Shown piece by piece: positions 33,436 to 43,135 of a DNA stretch of 53,022 bases. The stretch comes from an uncultured Candidatus Peregrinibacteria bacterium (GTDB lineage Bacteria; Patescibacteriota; Gracilibacteria; UBA1369). Position numbers and translations under genes: made by a program. The DNA lies in NCBI GenBank assembly GCA_937858825.1, contig CALMAI010000025.1, forward strand, positions 1-53,022, in the 5' to 3' direction. Under the pieces are notes generated by a model. That model saw only the letters and a program-made list of their open reading frames with translations, did not search any database and was not told the origin of the DNA. Position 1 is the first letter of the stretch. The number at the start of each line of letters is the position of its first letter.

Positions 33436-34068
33436 ATGACTACTCTTTCATTCGGACCTTCTGAATTGAGCCCTGAAATAAAAGAACAATACCCATATTC
33501 TTTCACAGGCCAGTATCTTCAAGATTGGGCATCAAAAGGATCAAAAGATATTTTATTCCATGCATACATCCCAGGAATTGGACCAGCCAGAGGAGAAGTC
33601 ACCATCTTAAAAAAAGACAATGGCATGCTGATGATTCAGTATGGAGATTTTGAAAATCAATACGCTCTTTTACCCATCGGAACAAATGAACCGATCTATG
33701 TGAGCGAGACTACCATGAAAACTCTTGGACTGGATCCGGAAAAAGGACTGAATCACAACACCGAAGCCGATCGATTTGAAAGACAGGACATTTCAAGAGA
33801 GCTTGCCGTAGTAAAAGCTCATCGAGCATATGAAGAAGCCATAAGAAAAGGCGAAAAAAATGCAGATGAAAAGTATCAAATCTGGCAAAACCTGCGAAGA
33901 GAGATGTTCCCTGGAGAATATTTGGCCGATGAAATTTCAAGTGCCGTAGACACAGTAATTGAGGAAACCCCAGCACCAAGGAATAGCCAGGTTCAATTAA
34001 CTCAGCATGCAAAAAGGGATCCAACAAGTCCCCTTCCATGGAGCACACCTGACAAGAAAAGTTCATAA
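33436..34068 (+). CDS. Soluble protein of unknown function
   Basis: A 210-aa cytosolic protein. Its first half is beta-rich (GEVTILKKDNGMLMIQYGDF, then YALLPIGTNEPIYVSETT), which could be a small barrel. The second half is a long charged helix region (ERQDISRELAVVKAHRAYEEA) ending in a Pro-rich tail with KRDPTSPLPW. No family is recognised. The gene has a good promoter and the short, Shine-Dalgarno-free leader typical of host genes here. It is followed by a convergent accessory gene. Confidence 0.65.
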   Translation: MTTLSFGPSELSPEIKEQYPYSFTGQYLQDWASKGSKDILFHAYIPGIGPARGEVTILKKDNGMLMIQYGDFENQYALLPIGTNEPIYVSETTMKTLGLDPEKGLNHNTEADRFERQDISRELAVVKAHRAYEEAIRKGEKNADEKYQIWQNLRREMFPGEYLADEISSAVDTVIEETPAPRNSQVQLTQHAKRDPTSPLPWSTPDKKSS

Positions 34069-34100
34069 AAGAAAACCGACACCCCCTCGCAGGTGCCGGT
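34066..34100 (-). terminator. Terminator of the 34544 gene
   Basis: Read on the minus strand, ACCGGCACC / GGTGTCGGT is a 9-bp stem with one G-U pair, followed by TTTTCTTTT. In the plus direction the same stem has an A-C mismatch, so it is designed for the minus gene. Confidence 0.8.
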
Positions 34101-34127
34101 TAAGTGAGGAGCACACATCCAACGCTC

Positions 34128-34544
34128 CTAAGCGACGTTGGCGCGTCCTCCATAGAGGAGGTCACAAAGGACCCGAAAACTCAGCTCCTCGATCACAAGG
34201 CGCCCGTTGCTTCGGCGCCACTCCATGACTGCCTCCTGACGAAAGTTAATGACCTGCGCCCGATAATCGCACGCAACACCTCGCCCATCACGAATCACAT
34301 CCAGAATCTCCAATGTGAGATCCCGTGGCAGCTCAATGGTGTACGACCTTTTTTCTTTTGAAAGAGAAGCAAACAGCGCCTGCTCCCACCTCCAAAAGTC
34401 AAAAAGGGTACCTGTACGAAGAGCACCACTGCGGTTCGGCATGTAAGTATTCTTCACGAAATCCCGCCAGACAGAGCGGACTTTGGCCTTTCCTCCTTCC
34501 CACATCATGCGATAAACATCGCCAGCAGTGCCAAAAATCGGCAT
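34128..34544 (-). CDS. Accessory protein with strong Shine-Dalgarno, unknown function
   Basis: A 138-aa protein beginning MPIFGTAGDVYRMMWEGGKA. It is rich in Arg, Trp and Leu, with DFWRWEQALFASLSKEKRSY in the middle and a helical end (VIEELSFRVLCDLLYGGRA). No family is recognised. AAGGAG lies 8 nt before the start. Promoter TTGATT-17 nt-TATGGT is on the minus strand, and a terminator follows directly, so it is a complete single-gene unit. The Shine-Dalgarno and codon choice set it apart from neighbouring dcd and ileS and group it with genes A, B1 and B2. Confidence 0.7.
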   Translation of the reverse strand: MPIFGTAGDVYRMMWEGGKAKVRSVWRDFVKNTYMPNRSGALRTGTLFDFWRWEQALFASLSKEKRSYTIELPRDLTLEILDVIRDGRGVACDYRAQVINFRQEAVMEWRRSNGRLVIEELSFRVLCDLLYGGRANVA

Positions 34545-34552
34545 ATCAAACG

Positions 34553-34558
34553 CTCCTT
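34553..34558 (-). promoter_or_regulatory. Shine-Dalgarno site of the 34544 gene
   Basis: AAGGAG on the minus strand, 8 nt before the ATG, an ideal spacing. Confidence 0.75.
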
Positions 34559-34586
34559 GTTAAATTGTCGAAGACCGAGGAGTAGA

Positions 34587-34615
34587 ACCATAGTACAATT
34601 CGGCAAATCAATCAA
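34587..34615 (-). promoter_or_regulatory. Possible promoter of the 34544 gene
   Basis: Minus strand TTGATT (34615-34610), 17-nt spacer, TATGGT (34592-34587). The -10 is imperfect. Confidence 0.45.
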
Positions 34616-34671
34616 GTTTCCCATGAGGAAGCCTGGAAATAATGACCTTGATGAAAACGAGAAGAAAAGCT

Positions 34672-35274
34672 TTATGCTTTCTTCGCTTCATCCGCAAACT
34701 GCGGATCCAGCGCGATCCGGCTCTCTTCCGGATATTGTTGCCCCTGATACTTCTGGCTCTTTTTCATGTTGTATGGAACTTCTGCCGGAGAACTCATAGT
34801 TTCAAACGCCAGCTGGCACACCCGCATCCCCGGATACAAAGCCACCGGCATACGGTTGATATTGGTAATTTCCAAAGTGATAGTCCCCTCAAATCCAGCA
34901 TCAATAAATCCTGCTGTCGAGTGAACAATAATCCCAAGTCGCCCCAGAGAGCTTCGCCCCTCCACACGGGCAACCAGATCATCCGATAGTTTCACCGATT
35001 CTAATGTCACTCCCAAAACAAACTCCCCTGGCTGCACAATAAAAGGAGCATTCGCTTCGTCGATCTCCACCATATTCGTCACATCCTTAAAACTGTCCGG
35101 ATTTCGTGGATCCAAAACAGCGTGCTTCGCGTGGTTATAAACCTTAAAGTATCTTCCAAGCCGAAAATCCATAGAAGAAGCGCCCACATTCGGCATGTGA
35201 TCACCATCCGGTGATTTTACGACAATGTCCCCCTGCGCGATCCGCCCTTTAATGTCTCGGTCTGAAAGAATCAT
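34672..35274 (-). CDS. dcd: dCTP deaminase
   Basis: Deaminates dCTP to dUTP (or, in bifunctional members, to dUMP), feeding thymidylate synthesis. The 200-aa protein starts MILSDRDIKGRIAQGD and has the trimer active-site segment VEGRSSLGRLGIIVHSTAGF with ID-A-GFEGTITLE (about 113-145), as in the dCTP deaminase/dUTPase superfamily. The motif alone does not separate mono- from bifunctional forms. Its start overlaps the purB stop by 4 nt (ATGA), and it is the last gene of the purC-purE-purB-dcd run. A dUTP supply makes a uracil-DNA glycosylase (5328-5906) useful. Confidence 0.93.
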   Translation of the reverse strand: MILSDRDIKGRIAQGDIVVKSPDGDHMPNVGASSMDFRLGRYFKVYNHAKHAVLDPRNPDSFKDVTNMVEIDEANAPFIVQPGEFVLGVTLESVKLSDDLVARVEGRSSLGRLGIIVHSTAGFIDAGFEGTITLEITNINRMPVALYPGMRVCQLAFETMSSPAEVPYNMKKSQKYQGQQYPEESRIALDPQFADEAKKA

Positions 35275-36653
35275 GATGAAAAAAAGTCAGGTTTATATGA
35301 GTCCACCAGCTCTGTTGCCAGGCCAATATACGTTGAAGGTGTAAGAGATTTCAACCTCTTTTTATCAGCTGTTGGGATTGATAATCCATCAATGAACTTA
35401 TGAACAGTTTTTTTATTCACCTTTTTACCCCGAGTGAGATCTTTCAATTGCTCATAAGCATTTTCAACTTTATGTCGACGCATAACTGTCTGAATCGGCT
35501 CAGCCAAAAGTTCCCAGTTGGCATCTAAATCCGCAGCCATAACCTTCTTATTCAATTCCAGCTTATGAAGACCTTTCAAGCAGCTCTTATAAGCCAGGAG
35601 CGAATGACCAAGTCCCATTCCAATATTCCGCACAACTGTTGAATCTGTTAAATCCCGTTGCAGTCGTGAAATCGGAAGCTTTTCTGAAAAATGTTTCAAA
35701 ATAGCATTCGCGATTCCCAAATTCCCTTCACTATTCTCAAAATCAATTGGGTTCACTTTATGAGGCATGGTAGAAGATCCAACCTCCCCTTTCTTCAAGC
35801 GCTGTTTAAAATATCCAAGACTAATATAGCTCCAGACATCCTTATCCAGATCCATCAAAATAGTATTATACCGGGCAATCCCATCAAACATTTCTGCAAA
35901 ATAGTCATGAGACTCAATTTGCGTTGTGTAGTGATTTGTCGTAAGCCCTAAAAATTGTATAAATTTTGTACTCAAGTCGATCCAGTTTTCCTTTGGATAG
36001 GCCGATACATGAGCATTGAAATTTCCAACAGCTCCATTCATCTTTCCCAATACTTCTACCTGCTTCAAACTTCGCAACTGACGCTCCAATCGGGCCACGA
36101 CATTAACGAGCTCTTTCCCAAGAGTTGTTGGCGATGCCGGTTGCCCATGCGTCCGTGACATCATTGGAACCTTTTTATACTTTTTCCCCATTTCATACAA
36201 AAGCTCCGCCACACCGGTCATAGCTGGCAAAAGAACATTTTCCACAGCACCCTTTAACATCAATCCATAAGAAAGATTATTAATATCTTCCGAGGTGCAT
36301 CCAAAATGAACAAACTCCAAATACGGCTCGAAACCGGATCCCCGAAGCTTTTCCTTCATCAGATATTCAATTGCCTTCACATCATGATTCGTCGTGCTTT
36401 CGATCTCTTTCACGCGAGTCGCGTCCACCATGTCGAAAAACTCATAGAGCGACCGCAACTGCTTGAGTTCGGCTGGCTTCCATACTTTCGTTCCTTTCAG
36501 CTTCGCCTTATTACAGAGAAAAATAAACCACTCCACCTCCACCAAAAGCCGATGCTTCATAAGCGCCGCCTCAGAAAAATATGGCCGCAACTCATCAACC
36601 TTTAAACCGTAGCGGCCATCCAGTGGAGACAAATTGTTAAGAGGATCCCTCAT
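35271..36653 (-). CDS. purB: Adenylosuccinate lyase
   Basis: Cleaves SAICAR to AICAR and adenylosuccinate to AMP. The 460-aa protein begins LNNLSPLDGRYGLKVDELRPYFSE, has the signature loop GSSTMPHKVNPIDFENSEGN near residue 290-309, and the catalytic His in SRTHGQPASPTTLGKE. It closely follows the E. coli-type PurB length and motif order. It directly abuts purE upstream (start 36653, purE stop 36654) and overlaps dcd by 4 nt, so a single operon is clear. The TGA stop is shared with the dcd start. Confidence 0.96.
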   Translation of the reverse strand: MRDPLNNLSPLDGRYGLKVDELRPYFSEAALMKHRLLVEVEWFIFLCNKAKLKGTKVWKPAELKQLRSLYEFFDMVDATRVKEIESTTNHDVKAIEYLMKEKLRGSGFEPYLEFVHFGCTSEDINNLSYGLMLKGAVENVLLPAMTGVAELLYEMGKKYKKVPMMSRTHGQPASPTTLGKELVNVVARLERQLRSLKQVEVLGKMNGAVGNFNAHVSAYPKENWIDLSTKFIQFLGLTTNHYTTQIESHDYFAEMFDGIARYNTILMDLDKDVWSYISLGYFKQRLKKGEVGSSTMPHKVNPIDFENSEGNLGIANAILKHFSEKLPISRLQRDLTDSTVVRNIGMGLGHSLLAYKSCLKGLHKLELNKKVMAADLDANWELLAEPIQTVMRRHKVENAYEQLKDLTRGKKVNKKTVHKFIDGLSIPTADKKRLKSLTPSTYIGLATELVDSYKPDFFSS

Positions 36654-37127
36654 TTAGAGTGCGTCTTTAGAAAATCCAGCTTTCACCTTTTGAACGTGTT
36701 CAGATACTTTTGTTTTCATCTCACCAGATCCCAGCCCAAACATTCGCGCAATACTGTTGGCAACATTATTCGGATCCAAAACTGTAATCGCCGGAGTCTC
36801 TTTTGGCATCTGAAGCGTAGAATTAAGGTTCACAAGCATATCGGCTTTATCGCTGAATGGCGGACAGGCAATCACCGGGTGAATTGCAGAAGCCGAAGTA
36901 CAACCAGAAAGACCGTTACTCCGTCCTGCCATAGTGACGTAACAGAGCAATCCTTCAAATTTGTTATAATCATTAATCAGATCCACCAAAATCTCTGGCA
37001 CTTTGTGTGCTGAGACTACATGGATCTTACTCGGGATTCCCCATTTATCCAGCTCTTCAACAACTTTGTCAGCCCACCATTTATCAACTGAACTTCCAAG
37101 AATAATTGGTACTAACATTTCACTCAT
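36654..37127 (-). CDS. purE: PurE, class II-type (AIR carboxylase-like)
   Basis: Carboxylates aminoimidazole ribotide in purine synthesis. The 157-aa protein has the N-terminal GSSVDKWWADKVVEELDKWG and HVVSAHKVPEIL loops common to all PurE. Class I PurE has a GGAAHLPG loop; here the equivalent is VTMAGRSNGLSGCTSASAIHPV, like the carboxylase domain of animal PAICS (AGRSNGLGPVMSG). That points to class II, which uses CO2 directly and does not need PurK or N5-CAIR. The start overlaps the purC stop by 4 nt. purK is not in the window. The class assignment is from the motif and should be tested by phylogeny. Confidence 0.92.
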   Translation of the reverse strand: MSEMLVPIILGSSVDKWWADKVVEELDKWGIPSKIHVVSAHKVPEILVDLINDYNKFEGLLCYVTMAGRSNGLSGCTSASAIHPVIACPPFSDKADMLVNLNSTLQMPKETPAITVLDPNNVANSIARMFGLGSGEMKTKVSEHVQKVKAGFSKDAL

Positions 37128-38095
37128 AGGTATTGTTGTAAGTTATTGGTTAAGCGTTCCATTACATCACCAACCTGGGCCTCAAACGTCCGGCCGGTGA
37201 TAAGTTCATAAGCCTCAATGTAACGTCGGGCTGTTTCAGCTTTAATTTCATCTGGAATTTCCGGCACCTCTCCATCTCCACGGAAACCTTTTTCATTGGC
37301 CAGCCATACTCTTAAATACTCTTTATCGATCTTCTTTTGTTCTTCTCCAGCCTCGAATCGTTTTTGATATTCATCCGCATACCAGAATCGTGAAGAGTCT
37401 GGCGTATGAATCTCATCAATCAGAACAATTTCACCTTCCGGAGTCAAACCAAACTCATATTTGGTGTCTACAAGGATAATCCCCTGTTTCGCGGCAATTT
37501 CCACTCCTCTCTTATAGAGTTTCAAAGATTTTTCAGCAATTTCGTCGTACTGCTGTGGAGTCAAATCTGTCCGCTCCAAAATCTCTTCACGGGAAACCGA
37601 CTCATCATGATCCCCTTTCAACGCCTTGGTTGATGGTGTCAAAATCGGCTCATCAAATTTTTGATCTTTCTTCAAACCTTCCGGCAACTCATTCCCACAA
37701 AAATTTCGCACGCCCTTTTCATGATAGTTGTACCAGGCACTGGTCGTTGTTACACCAGTAATATAGCCACGAACCACCATTTCAATCGGCAAAGGTTTAC
37801 ACTCTTTGGCAATCACCACATTCGGATCCGGAAACTCAATCACATGGTTCCCCATAATATCCGCAGTCTGCTCAAACCAGAATTGAGCAATCTGATTCAA
37901 AACCTGACCTTTAAAAGGAATGAGCGTAATAATCCTGTCAAACGCGGAAAGCCTGTCGGAAACAATAATAAAACGTTTTCCATCTTTGGTGTAATTGTCA
38001 CGCACTTTTCCTTCATATTTTTCCCCGAGTGTTGGAAAATCAGTCCCCGCCAAACAGTGTTGAATTTGGGCGGTGATATCGTCAAGAGTAAGCAT
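37124..38095 (-). CDS. purC: SAICAR synthetase
   Basis: Joins aspartate to CAIR with ATP. I chose ATG 38095 (323 aa, MLTLDDITAQIQHC) over the upstream ATG 38161, because a good promoter (TTGATA-17-TATAGT on the minus strand) lies between them and transcription would begin near 38119. Motifs are GKVRDNY (ATP site), SDRLSAFDRI, IEMVVRGYITG and VDTKYEFGLTPEGEIVLIDEIHTPDSSRFW. At over 300 aa it is the longer PurC form. It is followed by purE in the same order as the two domains of animal PAICS. Confidence 0.95.
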   Translation of the reverse strand: MLTLDDITAQIQHCLAGTDFPTLGEKYEGKVRDNYTKDGKRFIIVSDRLSAFDRIITLIPFKGQVLNQIAQFWFEQTADIMGNHVIEFPDPNVVIAKECKPLPIEMVVRGYITGVTTTSAWYNYHEKGVRNFCGNELPEGLKKDQKFDEPILTPSTKALKGDHDESVSREEILERTDLTPQQYDEIAEKSLKLYKRGVEIAAKQGIILVDTKYEFGLTPEGEIVLIDEIHTPDSSRFWYADEYQKRFEAGEEQKKIDKEYLRVWLANEKGFRGDGEVPEIPDEIKAETARRYIEAYELITGRTFEAQVGDVMERLTNNLQQYL

Positions 38096-38125
38096 ATTGG
38101 AATTTTTCAGAATAGAAACAGCCCT

Positions 38126-38154
38126 ACTATAATGGAGGAAGCGGACCGTATCAA
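38126..38154 (-). promoter_or_regulatory. Promoter of the purC-purE-purB-dcd operon
   Basis: Minus strand TTGATA (38154-38149), 17-nt spacer, TATAGT (38131-38126). Leader about 24 nt, no Shine-Dalgarno. Confidence 0.75.
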
Positions 38155-38250
38155 GGTGCACATTCTTTCATTTATTTGTCACTATTATTAAATTGCGTAA
38201 AAACACAAACAAGAATTAATATCAGCCATAAAGTATCTTTATCAGAAGTA

Positions 38251-39312
38251 ATGGAGAGAGAAACCAAGCGCATTAAAATCCAATCAGTCCTCGCTTTAGT
38301 TCTTGAAGCGGCGAACAGCAATAACCTCCACCGCGACAGCATAAAGACACACTTTGCTTCGCGGCTGATTGATGAAGCCGAGACCATTCATGAGCTCATA
38401 CTCGCGCGGGAAAAAGCACTCAGCTGCGACCGTCAGGATCAAAACGTCCGGAACAACATGATGGCTATTGCTTTCACACTTAGTGATGTCATTGATTACA
38501 TGCAGAAAAAATTCCCATCTGAGCTCAGCAATGGACAGGGACAATTAACACCAGAAATCAAAGAAACGACAATCAATCATCTTCGCCAAAGCAAAAGACA
38601 GGAAAGACTCACCAACATTCGACCTCACCCAATAGTAGGAGTGGAAACAAACAATCCACCCGAACCAATTCAGCAACCTCAACCAGATGAAGCACTGGAA
38701 ACCCAAAAAATCCGCCAGGACACCATCCGGTCCATTAGAGGCAACATAACAGGAATTCACTCAAAGGCGGGTCGGCATCGGATAACTCAGCCCACACAAA
38801 TAGGACTCGGCAATCCGCTTTCTCCCGCTCCTCAACCGGACAGTAAACTTGATAGCGAACTGGATAATGCCTATCAGGAAGCAACACTCCTTCTAAGAGT
38901 ACTAACCATAAAAAAACAACTTCATCAGATTATTAAGAATATTGAAACAATGGGAATTCCAGTACTGAACACCGGAACTTCCATCCTTCAGGACATTCAG
39001 GCACTGGAAACAACCCTGGAATCCCAGGAAGGCATTCTTAAAAAATTACTCCGCCTCTTCTATCCCCAAAAAGATATTGAACTTCAAGTCTGTAAAATGG
39101 AACTGGAAACTGTTCGTTCCTCGATCATGAATGATCCCTCTATCGGCTCCATTAATGTCCAGGAAATGTGTGCCCGGCTGGCAAAAGCATTTCTCACTCT
39201 ACGCTCAAGGGCAACCGATCTATCATCCAATCGCGAAAGATTCAACAAAGCCAGAATGTTTTTTGCCAAATTCAATGAGGCCAACACAGTCCTGGACTCT
39301 TTAGGGGCTTAA
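38251..39312 (+). CDS. Coiled-coil protein of unknown function
   Basis: A 353-aa soluble protein from ATG 38251 (MERETKRIKIQSVLAL). An earlier TTG at 38176 is in frame but has no support. The N-terminal 100 residues are helical and charged. A Pro/Gln-rich linker (NNPPEPIQQPQPDEALE) follows, then a second helical region with coiled-coil character (DSELDNAYQEATLLLRVLTI, and later ALETTLESQEGILKKLLRLF). It has no motif I recognise. It is divergent from purC and likely its own unit. Such proteins are common in CPR and may act in cell structure, but nothing here shows that. Confidence 0.6.
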   Translation: MERETKRIKIQSVLALVLEAANSNNLHRDSIKTHFASRLIDEAETIHELILAREKALSCDRQDQNVRNNMMAIAFTLSDVIDYMQKKFPSELSNGQGQLTPEIKETTINHLRQSKRQERLTNIRPHPIVGVETNNPPEPIQQPQPDEALETQKIRQDTIRSIRGNITGIHSKAGRHRITQPTQIGLGNPLSPAPQPDSKLDSELDNAYQEATLLLRVLTIKKQLHQIIKNIETMGIPVLNTGTSILQDIQALETTLESQEGILKKLLRLFYPQKDIELQVCKMELETVRSSIMNDPSIGSINVQEMCARLAKAFLTLRSRATDLSSNRERFNKARMFFAKFNEANTVLDSLGA

Positions 39313-39389
39313 AAGCAATACAGAAAATTTTTCAAAACAAAACAGGTCCACTATAATAAGAACCACAGGCCTATCAAGATACGCATTTC

Positions 39390-40533
39390 ATGGACCATCT
39401 GCTTCTCTTTCTCGCCGGACTCTTCTTTCTCGTTTACCTTGGAGGACTTCTCCTTGAAAAGTTTCGAATTCCCTGGATTTTCGCGGCCCTTCTTCTAGGA
39501 CTCGGATTGGCAGCTTACAATCCTTTCACCTCTATCACTTCGGCTCCGACTTTCGAATTTCTGGCGCAGCTGGGAATGTACTTCCTCTTATTTATTATTG
39601 GGTTCGAAATAGATTTAAAAGAGATTCTCGGCTCCAACAACCTTGTCCTTAAAACCACCGCAGCCGTCATCCTGGCTGAATCATTCTTCGGATCCATCCT
39701 CATTCATTTTGTTTTTGGAACACCCTGGCCTATCAGCATTTTGGTCGCCACCTCTTTTTCCACTGTCGGCGAAGCCGTCCTCCTTCCTATTCTGGACGAA
39801 TTCAAACTTACCAAAACAAAACTGGGCCAAACCATTTTAGGCATTGGCGTACTGGACGATCTCGTTGAGGTGATAACCGTTATTGTTGCCAGCTTCTTTA
39901 TTAGTAGTGAGGTTGGACATGGAGATTTAAATATTACTTTTTGTTCTGGCTTTCGTTATTTTCCGATTCCACAAAAAAATCATCCCCTTTAAATATAAAG
40001 ATATCTCTGCCCTCTTCCTTTTACTCATTTTCATTATGTTTGTTTTCGTGGGAATTGGACAGTTTGTTGACGCAGAGGCATTAGGAGCACTCCTTGCCGG
40101 GATCGCGCTCAAAAATGCTATACCTCCAAAACTTCTCTCTTTCATTGATTCCGAAGTCAGAACCATGGCTTACGGACTGTTTGCCCCTATCTTCTTTGTC
40201 TGGGTCGGACTCGAAACCGACATTGGTTATCTTGTGCAGTTCCCACTTCTCATCCTCCTTGTTATGGCGATGAGTAACAGCACCAAAATGATCACCAGTT
40301 ACTTCATGACCCGTAAAGAGATCGGCCCAAAAAACGCACTCATTCTGGGTATGAGCATTACCGTAAAATTCAGTACCAGCATTGTTATTATTAAACTTCT
40401 TCTGGATAAAGGACTCATTCACGAACAACTCTACTCCGTTCTGATTGGAACTATGATTCTCTTCAAATTTATTATTCCGGTTCTTTTGTCTTACCTTATT
40501 AAAAAATGGAAAATTTCTCCGGAAAAAGCGTAG
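39390..40533 (+). pseudogene. Kef/CPA2-type cation:proton antiporter, frameshifted
   Basis: A membrane antiporter of about 380 residues split by one extra base. The first frame from ATG 39390 has five or six helices and the motif TILGIGVLDDLVEVITVIVAS, the CPA2 core. After GHGDL (39929) one A too many in TTTAAATATT puts translation out of frame; dropping it gives ILLFVLAFVIFRFHKKIIPF and joins MFVFVGIGQFVDAEALGALLAG and VWVGLETDIGYL to the stop at 40533. No TrkA-N domain follows, which is normal for short members. It may be a true mutation, programmed shifting or a sequencing error; no second lesion is visible. Confidence 0.85.
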
Positions 40534-40571
40534 CATCTTCCAAAAATTTGTACGATTCAAGAGTTCTGTGA

Positions 40572-41909
<1,338 letters not shown>

Positions 41910-41920
41910 CAATAGTTCTT

Positions 41921-42388
41921 ATGGACGATTTTCAAATAGTTCACATCCCGGAAATGTTAGTTGTAGGGATCGAAACCAAAATCAAAGGCGACAAAGAACA
42001 ACTGTATAAAGATGTTGAATCACTTTGGAGCCGATTTTTCCGTGAAGGAGTCATGAACAAAATCCCAAATCAAAAAGATAATGAAATCCTGAACATCTAT
42101 TCTGAATATAAAAAAGATAATCCCGTACCGCAAAACTGCATCATGGGAAAACGAGTTGAATTCATCGACAAAAAACTTCCAAAAGGAGTCATGAGCATAG
42201 AAATTCCAGCCGGAAAATACATGAAGTTCACGGCAAAAGGAGCTTTGCCAAATTGTGTCCGCGAAATGTGGGAGTTCATTTATGAACTGGAACCCGAATT
42301 CAGCTACGCCCCAAGCTTTGAAATCTACGGACCAAAAACTGCCGACCCCGACAACGCGGAGATCGACATTTATGTCGCGGTGAAATAA
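41921..42388 (+). CDS. GyrI-like / effector-binding domain protein
   Basis: A 155-aa protein of the GyrI-like superfamily, a small-molecule-binding SHS2-type fold found alone or joined to AraC-type regulators. The opening strand MDDFQIVHIPEMLVVGIETKI, then NCIMGKRVEF, PAGKYMKFTAKG, WEFIYELEPE and FEIYGPKTADPDNAEIDIYVAV follow the usual pattern with acidic residues at the pocket. No DNA-binding part is attached. It lies 11 nt after purA and 88 nt before the pentose phosphate cluster; any link to it is not established. Confidence 0.8.
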   Translation: MDDFQIVHIPEMLVVGIETKIKGDKEQLYKDVESLWSRFFREGVMNKIPNQKDNEILNIYSEYKKDNPVPQNCIMGKRVEFIDKKLPKGVMSIEIPAGKYMKFTAKGALPNCVREMWEFIYELEPEFSYAPSFEIYGPKTADPDNAEIDIYVAVK

Positions 42389-42441
42389 AGAAACATTCCA
42401 AAAAGTTCGCCAACAACACTGTACACCAGCGCTCAATTGCG

Positions 42442-42447
42442 TATAGT
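42442..42447 (+). promoter_or_regulatory. Possible -10 box of the pentose phosphate operon
   Basis: TATAGT 29 nt before the ATG at 42476. No good -35 is visible. If used, it rules out the in-frame upstream start at 42437. Confidence 0.45.
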
Positions 42448-42475
42448 GGAGACAGTAAATTTTCACAATCGCACC

Positions 42476-43129
42476 ATGCAACTTTTTCTGGATACTGCAA
42501 ATATTGAAGCCATTAAAAAATACGCTGCATGGGGTACCGTCGATGGAATCACCACCAATCCTTCGCTCATTGCCAAGGAAGGCGTTTCTCTTGAATCCCG
42601 AATTAAAGAGATCACCCAGGTGGTAGACGGACCAATCAGCAGCGAAGTCGTAGCCACCGACTACGAAGGGATGATCAAAGAAGGGCGTGAATATGCCAAG
42701 TGGCACAAAAACATTTACGTAAAAGTTCCACTGACCGAAGACGGATTACGCGCCTGCAAAACCCTTTCAAGTGAAGGGATTCCCGTGAACGTCACACTCA
42801 TTTTTTCAGCCGGACAAGCACTCCTGGCCGCCAAAGCAGGAGCAGCACTAATCAGCCCGTTTATTGGCCGATTGGACGATATCTCTCAAGACGGGATGGA
42901 ACTCATCGCAGAAATCGTCACCATCCTCGGCAACTACAACTACGATGCAAAAGTTTTAGTAGCGAGTGTCCGCCACCCAAGGCACGTTATCGACGCTGCC
43001 CAACTTGGCGCTGACATCTGCACCATGCCGCCAGAGGTATTCGACAAGCTCATCAAACATCCACTCACCGACATCGGACTGGAAAAATTCCTGGCCGACT
43101 GGGAAAAAGTAAAAGACCTTCAAAAATAG
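42476..43129 (+). CDS. tal: Transaldolase (small TalC/FSA type)
   Basis: Transfers a dihydroxyacetone unit between sugar phosphates in the non-oxidative pentose phosphate route. I chose ATG 42476, giving 217 aa starting [20 protein letters not shown], which is the exact family opening. [13 protein letters not shown], the Schiff-base lysine in [13 protein letters not shown] near residue 84, and [19 protein letters not shown] follow, then SPFIGRLDD. The length fits the short TalC/MipB class, of which some members are fructose-6-phosphate aldolases; the operon context favours transaldolase. Followed by pgi after 6 nt. Confidence 0.92.
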   Translation: MQLFLDTANIEAIKKYAAWGTVDGITTNPSLIAKEGVSLESRIKEITQVVDGPISSEVVATDYEGMIKEGREYAKWHKNIYVKVPLTEDGLRACKTLSSEGIPVNVTLIFSAGQALLAAKAGAALISPFIGRLDDISQDGMELIAEIVTILGNYNYDAKVLVASVRHPRHVIDAAQLGADICTMPPEVFDKLIKHPLTDIGLEKFLADWEKVKDLQK

Positions 43130-43135
43130 ACCCCT

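Noticed and set aside
38096-38161. Upstream start of purC (22 more residues)
   Set aside because: The promoter lies inside this stretch and the extra residues do not resemble PurC.
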